64,000 nt of DNA, from the NCBI GenBank assembly GCA_021414245.1, contig JAIOOU010000003.1, positions 682,001-746,000 of the forward strand, given 5' to 3'. Numbering within the stretch: the stretch's first letter is position 1; each line of letters starts with the position of its first letter. The notes beneath the pieces are model-generated. The model had not been told where the DNA came from. It searched no databases and was given only the letters and a program-made list of their open reading frames with translations. The position numbers and the translations under genes were made by a program. Positions 41,338 to 49,236 of this stretch are shown one piece after another. The DNA is from Chloroflexota bacterium. GTDB taxonomy: Bacteria; Chloroflexota; Anaerolineae; Anaerolineales; Villigracilaceae.

Positions 41338-42945
41338 TTAGCCTGCCCGCGCCACCATCATTCCATCGAATCCATTGAGTTGAATGGTTTGGCCGTGGAT
41401 GCCGCCTGCTTTTGAAAGATGAAAAAGCAGTTCGGAAGATTCAAATTGAAACACCTTTTCCTTTTCGCTGAAATTTAGAAAGACAAAAATGCTTTTATTG
41501 CTCAATCTTCTCTCATAACCGAGCACGCCTTCCGGCAGGCCCTCCAATAAATGAAGCAACCCTTCCTGTATGGCCGCCTCCCGGTTTCTAATTTTCATCA
41601 ATTCACGGATTGTATTTAAAAGTGAATGTTCTTCCAAACTCTCTCTTTCGACATTGACTGCAGTGTAGTTCTCATGGACCGGCAGCCAGGTCTTTTCAGC
41701 GGACGAAAAGCCGGCGTTTCGTGTCCCATCCCATTGCATTGGTGTGCGGACTTCGTCCCGGTTAATGGTCAGGTGGATCAGATCGGGAATGAAGCGGGGC
41801 AGGAATTTGAATTTATGGGGAATTGGATCGAGCGCGGATGCAAAGGGGAATTTGCGATCGGTCATGCCGATCTCCTCGCCATAATAAATGCATGGGACCC
41901 CGCGGACAGTTAATTGAAGCATGTGCAAAAGCCTGGCCTTGCGCATGTCATTCCCGAGTCGCTGGATGCTCCTGCGCCTGTCGTGATTGCTGAAAACATA
42001 AACCGGCATGAACGGATCGGAAAAATGGGTTTCAATCGCCCCGATCAACTCTCTGAAAAATCGGGCTGTAAATTTAAAATCCAGCACCCCGAAGTCAAAT
42101 GCCTGGGTCAGGCCATCATTTTGATTTTGCCCGAGGAATTTTCGTGTGGATTGCCGGTCGCCGCTGATCTCGCCCAGCAGCATTTTTTCGCCAAATCCAT
42201 CACAAATCGCCCTTAAGTCCTTTGCAAAATCAAAACACTCGGGTTGATTGAGTGTGTATTTCGCCTCCTGAAAAAAGCCGGAGGGGTTGGTTTCCGTAGG
42301 CGCCAGCTGCAGGGTGAAGGGATTGTCCCGGAATTGGTCGTCCTTATAGAGAACATTGAAAATATCGAGACGGAAACCATCCACGCCTTTGTCCAACCAG
42401 AAACGGACCATGTCGAACATGATCTTCTTCACCTCAGGATTGCGGTAATTCAGGTCCGGTTGAAATGGCAGGAAGCTGGACCAATAATATTGCCCGCGCT
42501 CCCTGCTGAAATGCCAGCCGCTTCCACCGGTCATGCTCTGCCAGTTGTTGGGTTGATCGCGCCAGATGTACCAATCCGCTTTGGAATTGTCCCGTGACGA
42601 TCTGGATTCCTTGAACCATCCATGCTCGCTGGAGGTATGGTTCATGACCATGTCGAAAACCACTTTCATATCCCGTTTATGGGTTTCGTCGATCAATTGG
42701 AGGGCGTCCTCCATGGTCCCGTATTCAAAGGCAATGGAGGTGTACTCCGAGATGTCATACCCGAAATCGGCCTGCGGCGAGGAAAAGAATGGCGAGATCC
42801 AAAGGGTCTCGAATCCCAAATCATGCAGGTAATCCAGCTTTTGCAGGATACCCTTTAAATCACCGATTCCATCTCCGTTTGTGTCGTAAAAAGAACGGGG
42901 GTAGATTTGATAAATGCTTGTTTTGTGGTACCAGGGAATGGTCAT
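41338..42945 (-). CDS. GH13 alpha-glucosidase (oligo-1,6-glucosidase type)
   Basis: A 535-residue GH13 enzyme acting on alpha-linked glucosides in the cytoplasm (no signal peptide). It has YQIYPRSFYDTNGDGIGDLKG, catalytic nucleophile Asp194 in GFRLDIFN, acid/base Glu259 in LLGEISG, and transition-state Asp322 in FSNHDRR. The FDMVMNHTSSEH segment is GH13 region I. A C-terminal beta domain is present. The ATG at 42945 lies six bases after TAAAAT (42952-42957, minus), so a leaderless transcript is predicted. Substrate (maltose, isomaltose, sucrose or trehalose) cannot be fixed. Confidence 0.93.
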   Translation of the reverse strand: MTIPWYHKTSIYQIYPRSFYDTNGDGIGDLKGILQKLDYLHDLGFETLWISPFFSSPQADFGYDISEYTSIAFEYGTMEDALQLIDETHKRDMKVVFDMVMNHTSSEHGWFKESRSSRDNSKADWYIWRDQPNNWQSMTGGSGWHFSRERGQYYWSSFLPFQPDLNYRNPEVKKIMFDMVRFWLDKGVDGFRLDIFNVLYKDDQFRDNPFTLQLAPTETNPSGFFQEAKYTLNQPECFDFAKDLRAICDGFGEKMLLGEISGDRQSTRKFLGQNQNDGLTQAFDFGVLDFKFTARFFRELIGAIETHFSDPFMPVYVFSNHDRRRSIQRLGNDMRKARLLHMLQLTVRGVPCIYYGEEIGMTDRKFPFASALDPIPHKFKFLPRFIPDLIHLTINRDEVRTPMQWDGTRNAGFSSAEKTWLPVHENYTAVNVERESLEEHSLLNTIRELMKIRNREAAIQEGLLHLLEGLPEGVLGYERRLSNKSIFVFLNFSEKEKVFQFESSELLFHLSKAGGIHGQTIQLNGFDGMMVARAG

Positions 42946-43011
42946 GCCTGTATTTTATCAGTGCGGTGTCTCAAAATCTGCATCCTGTATTCGTTCTGGT
43001 CTTTAAATAAA

Positions 43012-43048
43012 AAGAGAGCATGTCGGATGATTTGACCGGCATGCCCTC
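43012..43048 (-). terminator. Probable terminator after the HAD gene
   Basis: On the minus strand an imperfect hairpin pairing GAGGGCATGCCGG with CCGACATGCTCTC is followed by TTTTTA. It lies 18 bp past the HAD stop. Two stem positions do not pair perfectly. Confidence 0.55.
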
Positions 43049-43065
43049 AAAGCCACCTTTGGAAA

Positions 43066-43863
43066 TTAATATGCAAAATCGGGGTTGAAACCGTTTTTGG
43101 CCTGGCGGGTTCTCTGATCGACCAATCCCTCCATGTAAAGATGCAGATCATGGACAGATTCGATCAGTACGTCTGCGTATGGAGTCAGGTCATGTGGATT
43201 TGAGACACCTGAAAGTACGCCCACACACAAGCCCGCTCCGGCGGCGCGCCCCATTTTTAGATCGGAGACCGTGTCGCCGATCACCATGATTCTTGAGGGA
43301 CTGACTCCGATTCGCTCGCAGATCGTGGTCACCATGTCGGGACTGGGTTTGACAGGAATGCCGTCGTCGGCGCAGACCATGGTGGCAATCAACTCTTCAA
43401 TATCGAAAGCCTCGATCAAAGCCTGGGTAGGGGCGCGATCATCGGCGGTGGCGATGGCGACCTTTATTTTTTCATGTTGAAGTTTGCCGAACAAATCGTG
43501 CAGGTTGGTGAATGGCTTTGCCAGCAGCACAGGGTCTGGGATTCGCCAGTACTCTTCAACCATGCGTTCGGCGTCTTTCCGGTTCAGGCCGAAGGACTGC
43601 ATGACTTCAACCGTCAGGTCATATAACACGGTCATCGGTGAAGATGCCAGTTTCCCATGCGCAAGGACTTTTTTTGATTTTTCATCATAACCCAGCGCAT
43701 CGTAAAGGCGGGTTGCGACGCTTCGTCCGCTCGCTTGATGGAGCTGCTCCGCCAGGTAGACTGCCCAGCCGCCCCACATGAAATCAAAATCGATCAGGGT
43801 GCCGTCCTTGTCAAAAATGATTGCATCCGCCTTGAAATTTTTCAAACCATCCATTTCGATCAT
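43066..43863 (-). CDS. HAD superfamily hydrolase (phosphoglycolate-phosphatase-like)
   Basis: A 265-residue HAD phosphatase: motif I IIFDKDGTLIDFD, motif II VAIATADDRAPT, motif III lysine in DGIPVKPSPDM, motif IV MVIGDTVSDLKMG. The cap is helical (C1 type), as in PGP/Gph. The ATG at 43863 abuts AAGAGG, and a second in-frame ATG nine bases later (43854) has the better ribosome spacing. Substrate unknown, probably a small phosphate ester. Confidence 0.9.
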   Translation of the reverse strand: MIEMDGLKNFKADAIIFDKDGTLIDFDFMWGGWAVYLAEQLHQASGRSVATRLYDALGYDEKSKKVLAHGKLASSPMTVLYDLTVEVMQSFGLNRKDAERMVEEYWRIPDPVLLAKPFTNLHDLFGKLQHEKIKVAIATADDRAPTQALIEAFDIEELIATMVCADDGIPVKPSPDMVTTICERIGVSPSRIMVIGDTVSDLKMGRAAGAGLCVGVLSGVSNPHDLTPYADVLIESVHDLHLYMEGLVDQRTRQAKNGFNPDFAY

Positions 43864-44035
43864 CCTCTTGATAATAAAATGACAGCCACCATTGTAAAGG
43901 TGACTGTCACCTGTTTTTGAATTTGTGAGCTTTTATTTTACTTGTATTTCCGGTTCTGTGCGTCCGGGCTCATGCAGCCCATGCTTTATCCGGAGCGGGT
44001 CAAGTGAATGTCTTTCGTTTATAATGACGCAACCT

Positions 44036-45103
44036 ATGACCCCGCAAAAAGTTGTCGTCGCAATGTCCGGCGGCGTGGATTCGTCCGTGGCTGCAGCCCT
44101 GCTCAAACAGCAGGGCTATGATGTCACCGGCATGATGCTGCGCCTGTGGTCCGAGCCGGGCAAGGAGGAATCCAACCGCTGCTGCACGCCGGATGCAATG
44201 GCGCAGGCGCGCCGCGTGGCGGCCAGACTGGATATTCCCTTTTATGTGGTCGATGCGAAGGATGTATTTAAAGAGACGGTTGTCCAGTATTTTCTGGACG
44301 GGTATGCACGCGGTGAAACCCCCAACCCTTGTCTGTTGTGCAACCGCCAGATCCGCTGGACTTTCCTGCTGGATCATGCCCTTGCCCTGGGAGCGGATTA
44401 CATGGCCACCGGTCATTATGTGCGAATTCAAAGCGCGCCGGATGGGACCCGGAAACTGTATCGTGCCGTCGATCCCTCCAAGGATCAATCCTATGTCTTG
44501 CACGTGTTGACCCAGGACAAATTACAGCGGGCACTGTTCCCCGTGGGAGATTATCCCAAGCCTGAAATTCGCGCAATGGCAGAGTCTTTTGGTTTGTCCA
44601 CGGCTTCGCGGCCCGATTCGCAGGATTTGTGCTTCCTGGCCGGGGATGACTATCGAAATTTCCTTCAGCGGAACGCATCGGAGATGTTGAGGGAGGGCGA
44701 GATCATTACCACCGATGGCAGGTCTCTGGGCAGGCATAACGGACTGGCCAATTACACCATCGGCCAGCGCAAGGGATTAAATATCGCTTCACCTGTTCCG
44801 TTGTATGTGATCACGAAACAGGCCTTACAGAATACCCTGGTTGTCGGTACCCTCGATGAGCTTGGATTTTTCGAATTGACTGCCCGCGATGTGAATTGGA
44901 CTTCCGGCCGGGTCCCAAACGGACCGTTTCGAGCCCAGGTGAAAATTCGCTACACGGCAAAAGAGGTCGAGGCGCTGGTCAGCCCGTTGGAAGGGGAGCT
45001 TGTGTCGGTTAAGTTTGATGCGCCGGCCCGGGATGTGACCGCCGGCCAGGCAGCGGTGTTTTATCAGGGCGATGAGGTGATTGGCGGGGGCATTATCACC
45101 TGA
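44036..45103 (+). CDS. mnmA: tRNA-specific 2-thiouridylase MnmA
   Basis: About 355 residues. MnmA uses ATP and sulfur relay to thiolate U34 of tRNA-Lys, Glu and Gln. The N-terminus has the PP-loop VVVAMSGGVDSSVAA, then catalytic Cys in NPCLLCNRQIR and second active-site Cys in QDLCFLAGDDY, plus the SKDQSYVLHVL and GLNIASPVPLYV segments of the C-terminal domains. The start at 44036 is the tightest to the PP-loop; a TATAAT (44020-44025) lies just upstream, so the leader is at most a few bases, and the longer frame to 43925 is not supported. Confidence 0.95.
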   Translation: MTPQKVVVAMSGGVDSSVAAALLKQQGYDVTGMMLRLWSEPGKEESNRCCTPDAMAQARRVAARLDIPFYVVDAKDVFKETVVQYFLDGYARGETPNPCLLCNRQIRWTFLLDHALALGADYMATGHYVRIQSAPDGTRKLYRAVDPSKDQSYVLHVLTQDKLQRALFPVGDYPKPEIRAMAESFGLSTASRPDSQDLCFLAGDDYRNFLQRNASEMLREGEIITTDGRSLGRHNGLANYTIGQRKGLNIASPVPLYVITKQALQNTLVVGTLDELGFFELTARDVNWTSGRVPNGPFRAQVKIRYTAKEVEALVSPLEGELVSVKFDAPARDVTAGQAAVFYQGDEVIGGGIIT

Positions 45104-45158
45104 ATTCATTTGCGCGTAGCCACTGACTGCATATTATATTCATTTTCATGGATGGCTT

Positions 45159-45437
45159 ATGACCTTTCCCTCTTTGATGTTCGCGATTTTGATCGCACTG
45201 TTATGCGGCGCCTTATTCCATGTGATCCGGGACGGCGGCGGTTGGCGACTGTTGTACTATTTTGGCTTGAGCCTGGCGGGTTTTGCCGCCGGAGAGTGGG
45301 TGCACGCCTGGCGCGGTTGGGACCTGTTTATGTTTGGCGCGCTTGACCTTGGGATGGGCATCCTCGGAAGCGTTGCCTTTTTGCTGCTGGGGGAATGGCT
45401 CAGCCGGATCGAAGTCAAAAAAGAAACCGGTGTATAA
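45159..45437 (+). CDS. Small three-helix membrane protein
   Basis: 92 residues, mostly membrane helices (about 5-20, 28-48, 56-80), ending in charged RIEVKKETGV. The ATG overlaps the stop of a five-codon mini-ORF (ATG at 45148, stop 45160-45162), so reinitiation is possible. Conserved in layout with small membrane proteins next to DedA genes, but I know no function. The stop overlaps a TATAAT (45433-45438) likely used by dedA. Confidence 0.6.
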   Translation: MTFPSLMFAILIALLCGALFHVIRDGGGWRLLYYFGLSLAGFAAGEWVHAWRGWDLFMFGALDLGMGILGSVAFLLLGEWLSRIEVKKETGV

Positions 45438-45501
45438 TCTGCGGCCGTTGGGAATCAACAGGTGACCTCACCTGAAAAAAACTGAAAGCGAGAATCAAAA
45501 C

Positions 45502-46137
45502 ATGGATTTTGTGAAAAGTATGATCGACCTCTTCCTGCATTTGGACGAATACCTGGCCAGGATCATCAGCGATTACGGTACGTGGACCTATGGGATATTA
45601 TTCACCGTGATCTTCGTGGAAACGGGCCTTGTGATCATGCCGATTCTGCCGGGGGATTCCCTCTTGTTCGCTGCCGGCACCTTCGCGGCACTGGGCTCCC
45701 TTAACATCGGTTTCCTGCTGCTGCTGCTGATCGCCGCTGCTTTTTTGGGAGACACGGTCAATTACTCGATCGGTCACTACCTTGGCGAGCGCGCCTACAA
45801 CATCAAATGGATCAAAAAAGAATACCTGGACAAGACCCATGCTTTTTTTGAAAAACATGGCGGCAAGGCCATCTTTCTGGCGCGTTTTGTCCCCATTGTG
45901 CGCACATTTGCGCCTTTTGTGGCCGGCATAGGGAAAATGTCCTACTCCTACTTTATCACCTATAACCTGGTGGGCGGTGTGACCTGGGTGCTGCTCTTCA
46001 CCCTTGCGGGATTTTTCTTCGGCAATATTCCCTTTGTGCGTGCGAATTTTGAATACGTGATCATCGTCATCATCTTCATCTCGGTTCTGCCGATGGTGTA
46101 TGAGTGGCTGAAGGCGCGAAAAGAAGCAAGGCAATAG
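45502..46137 (+). CDS. DedA family membrane protein
   Basis: A 211-residue DedA/SNARE-associated protein, proposed proton-coupled lipid (undecaprenyl phosphate) flippase and needed for envelope homeostasis. It has the N-terminal FVETGLVIMPILPGDSLLFAAG, central GDTVNYSIGHYLG, and the FFEKHGGKAIFLARFVPIVRTFAPFVAG signature with the conserved Arg pair. Five membrane spans. A ribosome site GAAAGCGAG lies before the ATG, and TATAAT at 45433-45438 likely drives it. It ends at a strong terminator. Confidence 0.93.
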   Translation: MDFVKSMIDLFLHLDEYLARIISDYGTWTYGILFTVIFVETGLVIMPILPGDSLLFAAGTFAALGSLNIGFLLLLLIAAAFLGDTVNYSIGHYLGERAYNIKWIKKEYLDKTHAFFEKHGGKAIFLARFVPIVRTFAPFVAGIGKMSYSYFITYNLVGGVTWVLLFTLAGFFFGNIPFVRANFEYVIIVIIFISVLPMVYEWLKARKEARQ

Positions 46138-46142
46138 TCTGC

Positions 46143-46169
46143 CGGCCGTGTCGCAAACACGGCCGTTTT
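46143..46169 (+). terminator. Terminator after the DedA gene
   Basis: CGGCCGTGT and ACACGGCCG form a 9-bp perfect GC-rich stem with CGCAA loop, followed by TTTT. The VanZ-like gene starts within 6 bases, so it depends on readthrough or an unseen promoter. Confidence 0.8.
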
Positions 46170-46174
46170 CTTGC

Positions 46175-46549
46175 ATGAAATACATCGCAGTGGTTTTTAC
46201 GATCTTTATTGTGGCCGTGATCCTGCTTGCAGATCGCGGCATGCTTTCACGGCCGTTCACCAGGATCTATGATTTTCAGTATGGGGACAAGCTTGGCCAC
46301 TTTGTCCTCTTCGGCCTGTTGAATTTTTTCCTGACCCTCACATTTCTGGCCGCGTTTCCTTCCGGACCCAGTACCCGGGTGGCGCTTACAATCGGGTTGA
46401 TCCTGGCCTTGTTGGCCGGTCTCGAAGAGTATTCACAAAAATTCTATCCCCTGCGGACCTTCGACCTGGTGGATCTACTCGCGAGTTATCTGGGCTTGCT
46501 GGCCGGAGGATGGATCGCGATCGGATATAAAAAGAGACAGTCACCTTGA
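46175..46549 (+). CDS. VanZ-like membrane protein
   Basis: About 124 residues with four membrane helices; it has KLGHFVLFGLLNFFLTL, ALLAGLEEYSQKFYPLRTFDLVDLLASYLGLLAG, the conserved E-x-x-Q and D-xx-D features of the VanZ domain. The start at 46175 is chosen since the upstream GTG at 46148 lies inside the DedA terminator. VanZ proteins are linked to glycopeptide resistance or lipid polymers, but most chromosomal copies are unassigned. Confidence 0.82.
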   Translation: MKYIAVVFTIFIVAVILLADRGMLSRPFTRIYDFQYGDKLGHFVLFGLLNFFLTLTFLAAFPSGPSTRVALTIGLILALLAGLEEYSQKFYPLRTFDLVDLLASYLGLLAGGWIAIGYKKRQSP

Positions 46550-46567
46550 GGGTGACTGTCTCTTTTT
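46529..46567. terminator. Bidirectional terminator between VanZ-like and acylase genes
   Basis: A perfect 17-bp stem (46529-46545 with 46551-46567) with TTGAG loop, A-rich on the left and T-rich on the right. It overlaps the VanZ stop and ends ten bases before the acylase stop. Confidence 0.9.
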
Positions 46568-46576
46568 CATAATGAT

Positions 46577-49159
46577 TTATGGCACCAAATGCAGGTGGCC
46601 TTCGCTGTCTTTGATGACCGACTCCTGATCCCACCACATCGGCGCATAACCTATTTTCGTCCACATCAGGGCCATGTCATCGTAATGGGGGTTGAATGCG
46701 TGTCCGGATTGCCCGGTGGTGTGGCCGGCCAGGGATTGATCCAAATTGGCCAGGTCCACGATCTCGCGTTCGGAGGGCAGCCAGTCGACTTCAAAGGACT
46801 CTCCCACGGTCCAGCCGGTGGCGTTGACCACGCTCTTGCCGCCGCCTGTGATGAAGGGTCCGCGGTTGAAGAGCGCTTCGATCGGCGGAATGCCGGATTT
46901 GCCCAACGTGGCGTTCCTGAATGTGGAGGTGTGCAGGCTTCCCCAAGTGGGCCAGGCGGATGTATCCTTGCCGTATTCCTTTTGAATTTGAGTCACAGTT
47001 TCGCCAAAGGCACGGACGAAGATGTCGTCGCGGGTCTCAACTTTGTCGGTGGTGGCCTTGTCGTCCCACCATGGGTTTTCGGGCTGCTGGACGAGGTTGC
47101 GCATGATCACGTACCAGCGCGATCCGCCATCAGGCCAGTAATCTTGGGGGAGTTCGTCCTTAAAGGTATCCATCAGGGCGTTCCACCAGAACCATTCAAA
47201 GACGGCGGCCTGCCTGGAATCTGCTGTTTCCTGATAATCCCACGGACTGAGAGTCTGGTCCCGGATGGTGGCCAGTTCCGGGTCCAGGTTGACCGTGAGC
47301 AGGATGGGCAGCAGCGTCTCGGCATTCAGGTTCTTTGAGTCCCCATGCATGCTTTGAAAATAGGCCACGTCGATCTTTCCCGGCGCGGTTTGGATCATAT
47401 CCACTATGCGCGAGGAACGTTGACCGTAGTCCCAATCCTTTGTGATCAGGTACGGATAATCGCGCGGGTTGGCCTGGTTGTTGGCGGTGGCGATGAATCC
47501 GCTTTGCGGATTGAAGGTGTAGGGCAGTTCGTCGAAGGGGATAAAGCCCGTCCATTCGTATTCGCTGGACCAGCCGGGCACGGGCAGTGTGCCGTCGCCG
47601 GCCTTGCGAATGGGGATGTCCCCTGGAGTTTGATAACCGATATTTCCATCCACGTCCGCATACAGCAGGTTCTGGGCGGGCACGTGGAAGTTACGGGCGG
47701 CGGCGCGGAACTCATCCCAATTCGTGGCCTTGTCGAATCCCCAGATGGCTTCGAAAGGTGTGGAGGGAGTCAGGGCTGTCCACGATAGGGCGATGGCGTA
47801 GTTCCCGGGCAGTTCGACCCCGCTCTTGTCTTTGAAGGGTGTAGCTTCGGGATTTTCCTTTGGATCGATTTGATCTTTAAGCGAACCATACGTATCTGAG
47901 ATGACCGGACCATGCCGGGAGATGCGCACGGTGATCTCGACCGGGTCTCCGCCTCCGACTTTGATGGTCTCCTGACGGGTTTCAAAGTCGACCCATTTCC
48001 CATCGACCTCATACTGATTTGGATTCTCCGGATTCACTTTTTCAATGAACAGATCCTGCACATCCGGACCGAGGTTGGTGTATGCCCAGGCCACATGGTC
48101 ATTGTGTCCGGCCACCACGCCTGGCACTCCGGCAAAGGAAAAGCCGGTCACTTCAAAAGGACAGGCATCGGATTTTGGCTGGCAGTGCAGGGCATTCTGA
48201 TACCAGATGGATGGCATTTGTATGCCGAGGTGCATGTCATTTGCGAGCAGGGGTTTGCCGGTTGTGGTTCGATCACCGGAGACCACCCAGCTGTTTGAGC
48301 CGATATCCGGGCCGGTCGGGCCAAGGGCGGATTGCATCAGCGCGAGTTTTTCTGACAGGGATTCGAGATTTAATTTTAAAGCAGCAATGTCGGCCGGACT
48401 CTGGGCGATATTGCCATCGCCTTTGGCAACATTCTCGCCGATGGCCGGCACAATCACCGGGTAATCCGCCGGATATTCCGGGTACAAATCACTGAGTTGT
48501 TCCGGCGTAAGCGTCTTGAGCAGAATGGCGCGCGCGATCTCATCGTCCATGTTGCCGCCCAGGTCCCAGGCCATGGCCTTGCCCCAGGTCAGCGAATTGA
48601 CCGGAGTCCAGGGCTCGATCTTGTAATCCGCATTCAGCACTCCGGTCAAAATTAAATATTCCAGGCTGAGTTCCACCGGACCGCGTTCCTGAATATAGGC
48701 GTTCACACCTGCGGTGTAGGCGTCCAGCAGAGCCCTGGATTCTGGCCCGAGCATTTCATATTCCTGCTCGGCCACCTGTCTCCAACCCAGGGTGCGCAGG
48801 AAGGAGTCGGTCTCCACCTGGCCGGCGCCGAACATTTCTGACAGACGGCCGGAGCCGATGTGACGCCAAAAATCCATTTGCCAGAAGCGATCCTGGGCGT
48901 GGGTGTAGCCCTGGGTAAAGAATAGATCATGAGTGGTCGAGGCATAGATATGTGGAATGCCCATTTGATCGCGATAGACATCCACCGGGCCATCGAGTCC
49001 CGGCACTTTGACTTCCCCGTCAATTTGCGGGAACGATTTGGGTGCGACCGTATTTGGAATATAGCTTTTTAAATAATATGTGCCCCCGGCTCCCACTACC
49101 AGGGCCAGAATAACCAAACCTATCAGTATCCGGCCAATGATCCTGCCTGCTTTTTTCAT
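46577..49159 (-). CDS. Penicillin acylase (Ntn-hydrolase) family protein
   Basis: 860 residues with one N-terminal membrane helix (about 8-28), so it is exported and possibly membrane-tethered. It is a proenzyme cleaved autocatalytically before the nucleophile Ser288 in DIGSNSWVVSGDRT, followed by PLLANDMHLGIQMPSIWY (His-loop). The later half contains NLLYADVDGNIGYQTPGDIP and NPQSGFIATANNQAN, both family marks. Acyl-homoserine lactone or lactam acylase activity is possible, but substrate is unknown. GGAGGAG precedes the ATG. Confidence 0.92.
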   Translation of the reverse strand: MKKAGRIIGRILIGLVILALVVGAGGTYYLKSYIPNTVAPKSFPQIDGEVKVPGLDGPVDVYRDQMGIPHIYASTTHDLFFTQGYTHAQDRFWQMDFWRHIGSGRLSEMFGAGQVETDSFLRTLGWRQVAEQEYEMLGPESRALLDAYTAGVNAYIQERGPVELSLEYLILTGVLNADYKIEPWTPVNSLTWGKAMAWDLGGNMDDEIARAILLKTLTPEQLSDLYPEYPADYPVIVPAIGENVAKGDGNIAQSPADIAALKLNLESLSEKLALMQSALGPTGPDIGSNSWVVSGDRTTTGKPLLANDMHLGIQMPSIWYQNALHCQPKSDACPFEVTGFSFAGVPGVVAGHNDHVAWAYTNLGPDVQDLFIEKVNPENPNQYEVDGKWVDFETRQETIKVGGGDPVEITVRISRHGPVISDTYGSLKDQIDPKENPEATPFKDKSGVELPGNYAIALSWTALTPSTPFEAIWGFDKATNWDEFRAAARNFHVPAQNLLYADVDGNIGYQTPGDIPIRKAGDGTLPVPGWSSEYEWTGFIPFDELPYTFNPQSGFIATANNQANPRDYPYLITKDWDYGQRSSRIVDMIQTAPGKIDVAYFQSMHGDSKNLNAETLLPILLTVNLDPELATIRDQTLSPWDYQETADSRQAAVFEWFWWNALMDTFKDELPQDYWPDGGSRWYVIMRNLVQQPENPWWDDKATTDKVETRDDIFVRAFGETVTQIQKEYGKDTSAWPTWGSLHTSTFRNATLGKSGIPPIEALFNRGPFITGGGKSVVNATGWTVGESFEVDWLPSEREIVDLANLDQSLAGHTTGQSGHAFNPHYDDMALMWTKIGYAPMWWDQESVIKDSEGHLHLVP

Positions 49160-49236
49160 TACTCCTCCGAGTTATAAATATTTGACTCCCCTGGGGATGC
49201 CAAGGGAGTTGTGTACATGCTGATGATATTCCGGGA

